From Bradyrhizobium sp. LTSP885 (GTDB taxonomy: Bacteria > Pseudomonadota > Alphaproteobacteria > Rhizobiales > Xanthobacteraceae), in assembly GCF_000938305.1 (NCBI RefSeq), contig NZ_JYMT01000043.1, forward strand, positions 62,001 to 126,000: a DNA stretch of 64,000 nt, given 5' to 3'. Positions 25,880 to 33,045 of the stretch are shown here, one piece after another. Position numbers and translations under genes: made by a program. Within the stretch, counting starts at the first letter, position 1; the number at the start of each line of letters is the position of its first letter. The notes below the pieces were generated by a model that saw only the letters and a list, made by a program, of their open reading frames with translations, did no database searches and had not been told where the DNA came from.

Positions 25880-26061
25880 ACCCTCCCCTGGAGGGGGAGG
25901 GTCGGTTCACATCGCGTCAGCGACGTGAACCGGGGTGGGGTGACAGTCTATCGTCGTCGGGGAGCTTCAATGGAACGGCTTCGGCTTCACCCCACCCCGA
26001 TCGCATCCGACGATGCTGCGCATCGCCGTTTGCGCTCGACCCTCCCCTTCCAGGGGAGGGT
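25880..26061. mobile_element. Inverted-repeat element, copy 3 (182 bp, gene-less)
   Basis: Left end 25880-25904, right end 26037-26061. No DUF559 coding sequence is left: GGAACGGCTTCGGC joins directly to TTCACCCCACCCC. The left inner hairpin differs from copies 1 and 2 (GTTCACATCGCG...GACGTGAAC instead of GCCTCGCATCGCGG) but keeps the pairing. Confidence 0.75.
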
Positions 26062-26109
26062 GAAGTGGAGCGCAATCATCGCGTAAATGCAAGATGATCG
26101 ATTCTTCTT

Positions 26110-26180
26110 ACCCTCCCCTGGAGGGGGAGGGTCGGTTCACATCGCGTCAGCGACGTGAACCGGGGTGGGGTGAAGGTCTA
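26110..26180. repeat. Solo left half of the element, copy 4
   Basis: The left 25-mer (26110-26134), the GTTCAC/GTGAAC hairpin and GGGGTGGGGTGA are present, but no right end follows. The array therefore ends in a truncated copy just before the converging ABC ATPase gene. Confidence 0.7.
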
Positions 26181-26202
26181 TCTGCATCCGAGCTTCCACA
26201 AC

Positions 26203-26934
26203 TCAAATCGCGCTCTCGCCCTCGTACTGAAAGCCGAGATAGCTCGCGGCGACACCCTTGTTGGCTGCGATCTCCTTCGCCGTGCCTGACAGCACGAACT
26301 CGCCGAGCTCCATCACATAGGCGCGGTCGGCGATTTGCAGTGCTGCCTGTGCGTTCTGCTCGACCAACAATACCGAGACGCCGGCGGCGCGGAGCTCGCT
26401 GACGATGCGGAAAATGTCGGCGACGATGATCGGGGCAAGGCCAAGACTCGGCTCGTCCAGCATCAGCAGCTTCGGCGCGCCCATCAGCGCACGCCCCATC
26501 GCCAGCATCTGCTGCTCGCCGCCGGACAGCGTGCCGGCGAGCTGCTTGCGCCGCTCCTTCAGGCGCGGAAACAGCGCGTAGACCTTCTCGATCGAGATCG
26601 CCGCGGTGGCCTTCGCAATCCGGAAGGCGCCGAGCTCCAGATTGTCCTCGACATTCATCGAGCCGAACAATTCGCGATGCTCCGGCACCAGGCTGAGGCC
26701 ACTGGCGACGCGGTCCTCGATATCGAGCGGCGTCAGATCAGTGCCGGCGAAGGTCGCGCGGCCCTTCAGCGGCAGGATGCCCATCACGGCGTTGAGCAGC
26801 GTGCTCTTGCCGGCGCCGTTGGCGCCGATGATGGTGACGATCTCGTTCTCGGCGACGTCGAGCGAGACGCCGCGCACGGCCTCGACCTTGCCGTAGGCAA
26901 TGTGGACGTCGCTGACCGTCAACAGCGCGCTCAT
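26203..26934 (-). CDS. LivF-type ABC ATPase, 243 aa
   Basis: A branched-chain/aromatic acid type ABC ATPase: Walker A GANGAGKSTL, LSGGEQQMLAMGRAL signature, Walker B LLMLDEPSLGL, and the LivF-like tail AYVMELGEFVLSGTAKEI. Start ATG 26934 overlaps the stop of the fused permease-ATPase gene by 3 bases. It is the last gene of the minus-strand uptake operon, paired with the receptor at 23785. Homologous to the CouPSTU-type ATPase by context. Confidence 0.92.
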   Translation of the reverse strand: MSALLTVSDVHIAYGKVEAVRGVSLDVAENEIVTIIGANGAGKSTLLNAVMGILPLKGRATFAGTDLTPLDIEDRVASGLSLVPEHRELFGSMNVEDNLELGAFRIAKATAAISIEKVYALFPRLKERRKQLAGTLSGGEQQMLAMGRALMGAPKLLMLDEPSLGLAPIIVADIFRIVSELRAAGVSVLLVEQNAQAALQIADRAYVMELGEFVLSGTAKEIAANKGVAASYLGFQYEGESAI

Positions 26935-28700
26935 GCCGCGGCTCCGAGATAGGCCTTGATCACGTCGGGATTGCGCTTGATCGCGGCGGGCGTGCCCTCG
27001 GCGATCTTGGTGCCGAAATCGAGCACCACGATGCGGTCGGCGAGATCCATCACGAAGCCCATGTCGTGCTCGACCAGCAGCACCGACATGCCGCCGTCGC
27101 GCAATTGCCGGAGCAGCGCGGCGAGCCGCTGCTTCTCCATGTGGCGCAATCCCGCGGCGGGCTCGTCGAGCAGCAGCAGCATCGGATCGACGCACAGCGC
27201 CCGCGCAATCTCGACGATGCGCTGCTGCCCGAGCGACAGCGAGCCGGCGAGCTGGTCGACCTGCTCGGACAGGCCGACGCGTTCGATCTGCCGGGCGGCT
27301 TCCGCCAGCAGCTTCGCTTCGTCGGCGCGGTCGAGCCGCAGCATGCTCGATATCGCGCCGGACGACCCGCGCAGATGCGCACCGATCGCGACGTTCTCCA
27401 GCACGGTCATATCAGGCACCAGCTTGACGTGCTGGAACGTCCTGGCCACGCCAAGCTTGACCACCTCCTGCGGCGGTGCGTTGGCAACCTCCTTGCCGAG
27501 CACCGAGATCTTGCCGCCGGTTGCGGTCAACACGCCGGTGATCAGGTTGAAGGTCGTGCTCTTGCCGGCGCCGTTCGGGCCGATCAGCGCGACGATCTCG
27601 CGGGCATTGACCTCGAAGGAGACGTCGTTGACGGCGACCACGCCGCCGAACTGCTTGCGTGCCTTCTCGATCCGCAGAAGTGCCCCCGACGTCACGGGCG
27701 CCTGCTCGCGGGCCGGCAGCTTGAGGGAGGTGTCCGGCGTCCTGCGGCCCGGCTTGAACGGCAGCCGCGACATCAGCCACGGCCAGACGCCTGCTGGTGC
27801 GAGTTGCAGCAGCAGCACCAGCAGGATGCCGAACACGATGGTCTCGAGCTGGCTCTGGCCGCCGAAGATGTAGGGGAGATAGCTCTGCAGCACCTCCTTG
27901 AGGATCACGACGATGCCGGCGCCGAGCACCGCACCCCAGACGTAACCCGCGCCGCCGACGACCGCGATGAACAGATATTCGATGCCGGCCTGCGCGCCGA
28001 ACGGCGTCGGATTGGCGGCGCGCTGGAAATGCGCATAGAGCCAGCCGGACAGGCCGGCCAGAACAGCCGCGTAGATGAACACCAGAAGCTTGGCGCGTGG
28101 CGTCTGCACGCCAAAGGCCTCGGCCGCGATATGGCCGCGGCGCAGCGCGCGGATGGCGCGGCCGGTGCGGGAATCCAGCAGGTTCATGGTCAGCAGCGCC
28201 GAGATCAGCACCCCGACCCAGATCGCGTAATAGATCGTGTCGGGGCTCAGCATCTTGAACGTGCCGATCGACAGCGGCGGTATGCCGGAGATGCCGTCAT
28301 TGCGGCCGAGGAATTCGAGCTTGCTGAACAGATAGAACAGCCCGATGCCCCAGGCGATGGTGCCGAGCGGCAGATAGTGGCCGGACAGCCGCACCGTGAC
28401 GATGCCGAGCAGCACGGCGGCGATGCCGCTGACCACGAGCGAGGCCGGCAGCGTCAGCCATGGCGAGACGCCGTAGGCTGTGGTCAGCACCGCCGTGGTG
28501 TAGGCGCCGAAGCCGCAGAATGCGGCCTGGCCGAACGAAGTGAGACCGCCGACGCCGGTGAGCAGCACCAGCCCCATCGCGACCAGGGCGGCGAGGCCGA
28601 TATTGTCGAGCAGCACGATCCAGAACGGCGGAACGCCGGGGAGGAACGGGATCACCGCCATCAGGAGCGCGAAGATGATGAGGGGCAGCCGCTGCGTCAT
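26931..28700 (-). CDS. Fused LivM-type permease and LivG-type ATPase, 589 aa
   Basis: One polypeptide carries a LivM-like permease (residues 1 to about 320, eight to ten helices, [17 protein letters not shown] and the EAA-like [15 protein letters not shown]) followed by a LivG-type ATPase (about 345-589, Walker [39 protein letters not shown]). The junction is a short polar linker near [17 protein letters not shown]. Such fusions are known among aromatic-acid ABC systems. The gene sits 3 bases after the LivH-type gene and overlaps the next ATPase. Confidence 0.92.
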   Translation of the reverse strand: MTQRLPLIIFALLMAVIPFLPGVPPFWIVLLDNIGLAALVAMGLVLLTGVGGLTSFGQAAFCGFGAYTTAVLTTAYGVSPWLTLPASLVVSGIAAVLLGIVTVRLSGHYLPLGTIAWGIGLFYLFSKLEFLGRNDGISGIPPLSIGTFKMLSPDTIYYAIWVGVLISALLTMNLLDSRTGRAIRALRRGHIAAEAFGVQTPRAKLLVFIYAAVLAGLSGWLYAHFQRAANPTPFGAQAGIEYLFIAVVGGAGYVWGAVLGAGIVVILKEVLQSYLPYIFGGQSQLETIVFGILLVLLLQLAPAGVWPWLMSRLPFKPGRRTPDTSLKLPAREQAPVTSGALLRIEKARKQFGGVVAVNDVSFEVNAREIVALIGPNGAGKSTTFNLITGVLTATGGKISVLGKEVANAPPQEVVKLGVARTFQHVKLVPDMTVLENVAIGAHLRGSSGAISSMLRLDRADEAKLLAEAARQIERVGLSEQVDQLAGSLSLGQQRIVEIARALCVDPMLLLLDEPAAGLRHMEKQRLAALLRQLRDGGMSVLLVEHDMGFVMDLADRIVVLDFGTKIAEGTPAAIKRNPDVIKAYLGAAA

Positions 28701-28703
28701 CGC

Positions 28704-29744
28704 TCAATCCTTCTCTTCCTCGACCGCGGGTGCCGCGAGCGAACGCAGCACCAGCACGGGGAGGATCAGGAAGAAGACGATGACTTCCTTGAAATTGCTG
28801 GCGTAGAACGAGGAGAAGGCCTCGACGATGCCGACCACGATGGCCGCGACCGCGGTCAGGGGATAGCTGACGAGGCCGCCGATGATCGCGGCGATGAAGC
28901 CCTTCAGGCCGATCAGAAAGCCGGTGTCGTAATAGAGCGTCGTGATCGGCACGATCAGGATCCCCGAAAGCGCGCCGATCACGGAGGCGAGCAGGAACGC
29001 GATCTGGCCAGAGAGCGAAGTGCGGATGCCGACGAGGCGGGCGCCGAGCCGATTGACGGCGGTGGCGCGCAGCGCCTTGCCGGTCCTTGTATAGCCGAAG
29101 AACAGCCACAGCCCGACAATGAAGGCGACCGTCAGCGCATAGACCGCAAGGCTCTGGCCGGTGAAGCGCAGCGGGCCGGCGGTCACCGCGGCGCTCGACA
29201 GTGCAGGCCCGCGCAATCCTTCGGCGCCGAAGAACACGAGGCCAAGGCCCTGCAATGCGAGGTGGCAGCCGACGGCAGCAATCAACAGCACCAGCACGGA
29301 TGTATGCGCGATCGGCTGGAACGCGATGCGGTAGAGGAACAACCCGATCGCGGCCACGATCAGCAGTGCCAGCGCGATATTGACGGCCATCGGCGTCTTG
29401 GGGCCGACCAGCGCATAGGTGAGGGCGAGCAGCGCAACGGGAAAGACGATGTTGAGCGCGGCGGAGCGCAGCACCAGCTTTGCGCGCAGGGCCTTGCGCG
29501 CAAAGAACAGGTCGAGGCCGAAGGCAACGACGCCCATCGCGACGGCGAGCCGCACTGTGCCGGGCACCTGTCCGGCCGCCAGCATGGCGTAGCTCAGCGC
29601 GCCATAGGTGACGAATTCGCCCTGCGGGATCAGGATCACCCGCGTGACCGCAAACACCAGCACCAGCGCCAGCCCGAGCAGCGCGTAGATCGCGCCGTTG
29701 GTGATGCCGTCCTGCAGCAGGAACAGCATGATCGTCGTGTTCAA
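28704..29744 (-). CDS. LivH-type ABC permease, 346 aa
   Basis: The second permease subunit: ITNGAIYALLGLALVLVFAVTRVILIPQGEF (about residues 14-44) is the typical LivH N-terminus, and YTRTGKALRATAVNRLGARLVGI is the ATPase-contact loop. The preferred start is TTG 29744, seven to eight bases after GGGGGAG; ATG 29729 is the alternative. It is longer than LivH of amino-acid systems (about 290) owing to an extra helical segment near residues 60-120. First gene of the operon divergent from the MarR regulator. Confidence 0.9.
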   Translation of the reverse strand: MNTTIMLFLLQDGITNGAIYALLGLALVLVFAVTRVILIPQGEFVTYGALSYAMLAAGQVPGTVRLAVAMGVVAFGLDLFFARKALRAKLVLRSAALNIVFPVALLALTYALVGPKTPMAVNIALALLIVAAIGLFLYRIAFQPIAHTSVLVLLIAAVGCHLALQGLGLVFFGAEGLRGPALSSAAVTAGPLRFTGQSLAVYALTVAFIVGLWLFFGYTRTGKALRATAVNRLGARLVGIRTSLSGQIAFLLASVIGALSGILIVPITTLYYDTGFLIGLKGFIAAIIGGLVSYPLTAVAAIVVGIVEAFSSFYASNFKEVIVFFLILPVLVLRSLAAPAVEEEKD

Positions 29745-29804
29745 GACCGCGCGCTCCCCCTCAAGCGTCAACCCGCCGTCGTCACCAGGAACGGCCGGGC
29801 TGAC

Positions 29805-29834
29805 CAATATCGGTTGTTGCAATATCGGTTGTTG
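29805..29834. promoter_or_regulatory. Perfect 15-bp tandem repeat and AT-rich control region
   Basis: CAATATCGGTTGTTG occurs twice head to tail (29805-29819, 29820-29834) in the divergent region between the ABC operon and the MarR gene; a partial third CCAATAT follows at 29842. Further right, CAATTATCAATTAT (29866-29879) is another direct repeat. Both are plausible regulator sites for the divergent promoters. Confidence 0.5.
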
Positions 29835-29938
29835 AAAGCCACCAATATTTGATATGGTTCATAACAATTATCAATTATAATCTCAAGACCCACGAGCGCT
29901 GCGCAGGGATATTGTATCTGGATTGCGAGCCACGAGCG

Positions 29939-30457
29939 ATGACTGTTCCCAAATCCGCCTCCGATGCCATCAGGCCGGCCCGCCCCTCGCGCAAGGATAT
30001 CGTCGATCCCGCCGGCGACGACAGCATGCTGCAGCTGGGCGAGCTGTCCGGACTGCTCGGCTATTCGCTGAAGCGCGCGCAACTCAAGGTGTTCGAGGAC
30101 TTCCTGCGCTGCGTCGCTCCGCTGCAACTGACGCCGGCGCAGTTCTCGGTGCTGCTGCTGCTCGACAAGAACCCCGGCCGCAACCAGACCGAGATCGCCA
30201 ACACGCTCGGCATCCTCCGCCCGAACTTCGTCGCCATGCTCGACGCGCTGGAGAGCCGCGACCTTTGTGCACGGATGCGCTCCACCAACGACCGCCGCTC
30301 TCACATCCTGGTTCTGACCGACAAGGGCCGCGCCGTGCTGGCCCGCGCCAAGAAGCTGGTCGCCACCAAGCACGAGGCGCGGCTGATCGAAGTGCTCGGA
30401 CCGTCGAACCACGCCGCGCTGCTGGAGATGCTGGCGAAGCTGGCGCGGGAGTATTAG
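29939..30457 (+). CDS. couR: MarR-family regulator (CouR-like), 172 aa
   Basis: A MarR winged-helix protein: LGYSLKRAQLKVFEDFLRC opens the dimer region, and LTPAQFSVLLLLDKNPGRNQTEIANTLGI with LESRDLCARMRSTNDRRSH is the DNA-binding wing. Aromatic-CoA-responsive repressors such as CouR and HcaR have this form, and CouR of Rhodopseudomonas lies next to the same transporter and ligase genes. Start ATG 29939; the frame is open upstream into the promoter. The AT-rich palindrome at 19736 is the most likely target. The last ~45 codons are duplicated at 32787-32927. Confidence 0.85.
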   Translation: MTVPKSASDAIRPARPSRKDIVDPAGDDSMLQLGELSGLLGYSLKRAQLKVFEDFLRCVAPLQLTPAQFSVLLLLDKNPGRNQTEIANTLGILRPNFVAMLDALESRDLCARMRSTNDRRSHILVLTDKGRAVLARAKKLVATKHEARLIEVLGPSNHAALLEMLAKLAREY

Positions 30458-30475
30458 CGCTCCCGCCCTCACCAC

Positions 30476-30623
30476 GTCATTGCGAGGAGCTCGCGACAAA
30501 ATTGCAAGGCAATTTTGCGCTGAAGCGACGAAGCAATCCATGCCTCCGCAAGCGGTGCGATGGATTGCTTCGCTGAGCCTGTCATCGGGCGCGCGTTCGA
30601 GCGACCCGTTGGCTCGCAATGAC
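30476..30623. repeat. REP-like inverted repeat
   Basis: GTCATTGCGAGGAGC at the left and GGCTCGCAATGAC at the right, with inner pairing around GAAGCAATCCAT/ATGGATTGCTTC. It starts 18 bases after the couR-like stop. A related copy is at 58610-58693. Confidence 0.8.
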
Positions 30624-30676
30624 GGTAAGACCGCTCGCTGCACAACGTGCGGAACTGGACGGTGGTTCACCATCAG

Positions 30677-31096
30677 TTACATCAAACCACGAGACAGCCA
30701 TTGATACGCCGTGCCATCCCTGAGCCTTTCGATGGCTTGGTTCGCGACGATGTGTTCGATGTCACCTTGTGGCACACCGATATCCATCAGCGCTCTCTCG
30801 CTCAGGTCGCGCAAACTGACTCGCAACCTCTCGCGCTGGTGCCGCTCTCGAAGCGCACGCCAATAGTCCCGCAGCAAATCCAAGACGCTCCGCTCCAAGA
30901 CGCTCCGCGTCGATGCGACTGGTGGTCCAGCCGCTTCCTTTTCCGAGAAAGCGTCTCTCAGCGTTGCGATGGAGGCATCGGGGCGCGCCTCGGCAAAAGC
31001 ATCGCCCGTAGCGTTTTTCACCAAAGCGATGGTGAGGCGGGGCCTTGCGGCGTCGCGCCTGGTCAGGGATGTGACGTTCGTCTGTTGGGGTGGCAT
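30677..31096 (-). CDS. DUF1127-domain protein, 139 aa
   Basis: The C-terminal ~45 residues carry the DUF1127 (YjiS-like) motif: LRVSLRDLSERALMDIGVP followed by GDIEHIV. DUF1127 proteins are small Arg-rich factors, some of which bind RNA or affect phosphate and carbon metabolism. This one is unusual in having a ~90-residue polar N-terminal extension. Start ATG 31096 follows GGAGCATCCG. A hairpin with a T-tract lies in its leader (31134-31168). It sits inside the island bounded by the duplicated MarR 3' end. Confidence 0.75.
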   Translation of the reverse strand: MPPQQTNVTSLTRRDAARPRLTIALVKNATGDAFAEARPDASIATLRDAFSEKEAAGPPVASTRSVLERSVLDLLRDYWRALRERHQRERLRVSLRDLSERALMDIGVPQGDIEHIVANQAIERLRDGTAYQWLSRGLM

Positions 31097-31133
31097 CGGA
31101 TGCTCCTGCTGTTGTGCCGGCAGGGAGCTTGGC

Positions 31134-31168
31134 CAAACAAAAGGCCCCGTCCGATGCCGGCGGGGCCT
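31134..31168 (-). terminator. Hairpin with T-tract in the leader of the DUF1127 gene
   Basis: Read on the minus strand, AGGCCCCG (31168-31161) pairs with CGGGGCCT (31149-31142), followed by TTTGTTT. It lies 38 bases upstream of the DUF1127 start on the same strand, so it is either an attenuator in that leader or the end of a short upstream transcript. A 25-codon frame (31195-31272) precedes it but lacks a ribosome site. Nothing else is evident in 31097-31431. Confidence 0.6.
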
Positions 31169-31431
31169 GGTGAAAAGATCGCGTCGTCGAATTCCTAGCG
31201 CACGACTCCTTCCACGGCCCAGCGAGAGCGGGTCATGTGTTTACGGTTCGAAATGCGCGCGACGTTGATCATCACGCGCAACTACCACGGAGATCGCGCA
31301 AAATCAAGGGTGTCCAAGTTACTCGCATCCCGGCTACTCGCATCCTGGAGGCGAGCTCCCCTGACCTGACGCAGACCTTGGGTTGTCAGAGCTTTTGGGA
31401 CTGCACTAGACTGACAGCGCGTGGGGTAGTC

Positions 31432-32172
31432 ATGGTCTACAAGTTCGATCCGAGATGGTTCAACGGCACAATCTTTCAGTTCAACGACGCGTCGCGGATG
31501 TCCAAAGGCTGGATGGAATACGAGCGTCGTTGCCAACCAATCCCGCCTTCCTATTTTCCAGGATCGCTTATCGTCGAGAGAGCAAAGGCACCGCTGCCCG
31601 ACCTGTTTCACACTTCGCGAGGCCTCTTCGTTGTGTCCGAGCGAGCACGGGCGATCTTTGAGAAACTGGCCCCCGGGGAGGTTGAATTCATTCCTGTTGA
31701 AATCAGGAAAGCCTCCACAGGCTGGCGAAATCCATTCGTCGACGCCTACTATTCGGTGAAGGATTTGGGCCGTCCGGTGGCCGCGCAATTCGTAAGGGGC
31801 CAACCTGACTTCCTTCTGGTATGCGATGAACCAAAGCCGCGCATCACATTGCGCCTCAATCTCGCGAGCGCCTACTATTTCATAAATGTCCTCGGCCGCG
31901 CACAGCGGATGCTGTGGCTCCAAACGCCGTCAAGTCAATTTGGACCGCAGGAGGACGAAGTAGAGCGATTTGGGCTGACACAGGACTTTCATAAATGGAG
32001 ATTGTGTGAGCGCTCCGGCGGAGAACCACTCATCTGGCGCGAAACGTGGTGGCGCGATGGCAATAAGGAGTACCGAGGTCATAACGAAGTTCTCGTCGAC
32101 GACATTCTTTGGCGAGCGCTTGACGAAAGGTTTCCTGATCAACTTCACCCTCTGCGGGCCGGTCAGCCCTAG
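31432..32172 (+). CDS. Imm11 (DUF1629)-like putative immunity protein, 246 aa
   Basis: The layout resembles the Imm11/DUF1629 family: LFVVSERARAIFEKLAPGEVEFIPVEI, then SAYYFINVLGRAQRMLW and a C-terminal VLVDDILWRAL. Such proteins usually neutralise polymorphic toxins. ATG 31432 follows GTGGGGTAGTC; the frame is open 195 bases upstream without a start signal. Base composition is visibly less GC-rich than in the neighbouring metabolic genes. No toxin gene is adjacent, so it may be an orphan immunity gene. Family assignment is by eye and moderate. Confidence 0.55.
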   Translation: MVYKFDPRWFNGTIFQFNDASRMSKGWMEYERRCQPIPPSYFPGSLIVERAKAPLPDLFHTSRGLFVVSERARAIFEKLAPGEVEFIPVEIRKASTGWRNPFVDAYYSVKDLGRPVAAQFVRGQPDFLLVCDEPKPRITLRLNLASAYYFINVLGRAQRMLWLQTPSSQFGPQEDEVERFGLTQDFHKWRLCERSGGEPLIWRETWWRDGNKEYRGHNEVLVDDILWRALDERFPDQLHPLRAGQP

Positions 32173-32463
32173 ACCCGTGGTGCAGAGAAGTGACGATGAC
32201 CGCCACTGGGCCTTTTGAGGCATACGGTCGAGGCCTCAGAATGTCCGTCCTCTGGGCAGGTCCAGAAGTCATCGGCTCCTGGTCGGAATGACGCGGTTGA
32301 CCCGGAGCGGGGATCGTGACCGGCACCCAGATCATTCCCGCATTTGAACCAACACCAAATCTGGCCACACTACAAACCAGGTAGCGCTCATGCATGCCTG
32401 CGTCCGGCCCTCAACCCTGCCGAATCGACGAGCAATACGGCCCGGTCGTCCAATCAGGACCTG

Positions 32464-32766
32464 ATGAACGGATGTCGAATGCATTTTTTCTTTTATGAGA
32501 TCGTCGCTCGCATTGTCGCAATCTATTTGGGCGTCGATTGCATTCGAAAGGTGCAGTCTGGCCTTGTCGAGAGAAAGATCACGTCCTTCCTTCGTGGTAC
32601 TGGTATTTTTGACTTGGTCGCAGAGAGTCTTTTGGGCTGGCCGAGTCAGGTTTTTCACAGAGACACCGCGCCGGTCCGGTACTGGATGGAAATGGGCCAC
32701 CAGACTGTAGCCTTTCTTGCGTGCCTCGTTGTTGCGATACATGGGTGGTGGCAGCCAAGCGCCTGA
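32464..32766 (+). CDS. Small hypothetical membrane protein, 100 aa
   Basis: ATG 32464 is preceded by AGGACCTG. Two hydrophobic segments are visible: about residues 6-20 (MHFFFYEIVARIVAIYLGV) and 78-92 (TVAFLACLVVAIHGWW). I do not recognise it. It ends 20 bases before the duplicated MarR fragment and lies within the putative island. The start could also be ATG 32479. Confidence 0.5.
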   Translation: MNGCRMHFFFYEIVARIVAIYLGVDCIRKVQSGLVERKITSFLRGTGIFDLVAESLLGWPSQVFHRDTAPVRYWMEMGHQTVAFLACLVVAIHGWWQPSA

Positions 32767-32786
32767 GCATCCGCTTATGGCCCAAG

Positions 32787-32927
32787 GCCGACATGGGCCG
32801 CGCCGTGCTGGCGCGCGCCAAGAAGCTGGTCGCCAACAAGCATGAAGCGCGGTTGATCGAGGTGCTCGGACCGTCGAACCACGCCGCGCTGCTGGAGATG
32901 CTGGCAAAGCTCGCGCGGGAGTATTGA
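32787..32927 (+). pseudogene. Duplicated 3' end of the couR-like gene
   Basis: About 140 bases ending in TGA are roughly 92% identical to 30317-30457, and encode GRAVLARAKKLVANKHEARL... through LAREY, the C-terminus of the MarR protein. No DNA-binding domain is attached. It is a fragment, not a gene, and marks the right border of the 30458-32786 segment. Confidence 0.85.
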
Positions 32928-32933
32928 GGGGCT

Positions 32934-33036
32934 GTCATTCCGGGGCTCGCGAAGCGAGAACCCGGAATCCATTGCGCAGCAAGCTTCGCGGCTGAATGGA
33001 TTCCGGGCTCAGCCCTTCGGGCTGCCCCGGAATGAC
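32934..33036. repeat. REP-like inverted repeat
   Basis: GTCATTCCGGGGCTCGCGAA...TGCCCCGGAATGAC. Nearly the same left arm opens the repeat at 51224. It directly follows the MarR fragment, much as a REP follows the intact MarR gene at 30476. Confidence 0.8.
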
Positions 33037-33045
33037 GAAGGTGGA

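Noticed and set aside
25000-26180. A CRISPR array
   Set aside because: Repeats are long, inverted and of unequal period (284, 596 and 230 bp), spacers are nearly identical to each other, and no cas gene is present.
25864-26402. Short open frames starting in the repeat array (for example at 25864 and 26094)
   Set aside because: They translate the hairpin repeats (PPLEGEG-type peptides) and are identical between copies because the DNA is repeated, not because they are genes.
27066-29852. A 928-codon plus-strand open frame
   Set aside because: It lies antisense to three well-recognised ABC transporter genes, has an Arg/Asp/Gln/His-rich composition typical of antisense GC-rich DNA, and shows no domain.
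32721-32927. A 68-codon gene
   Set aside because: Its first half is intergenic repeat DNA of a type common in Rhizobiales and its second half is the duplicated MarR C-terminus; no start signal is present.
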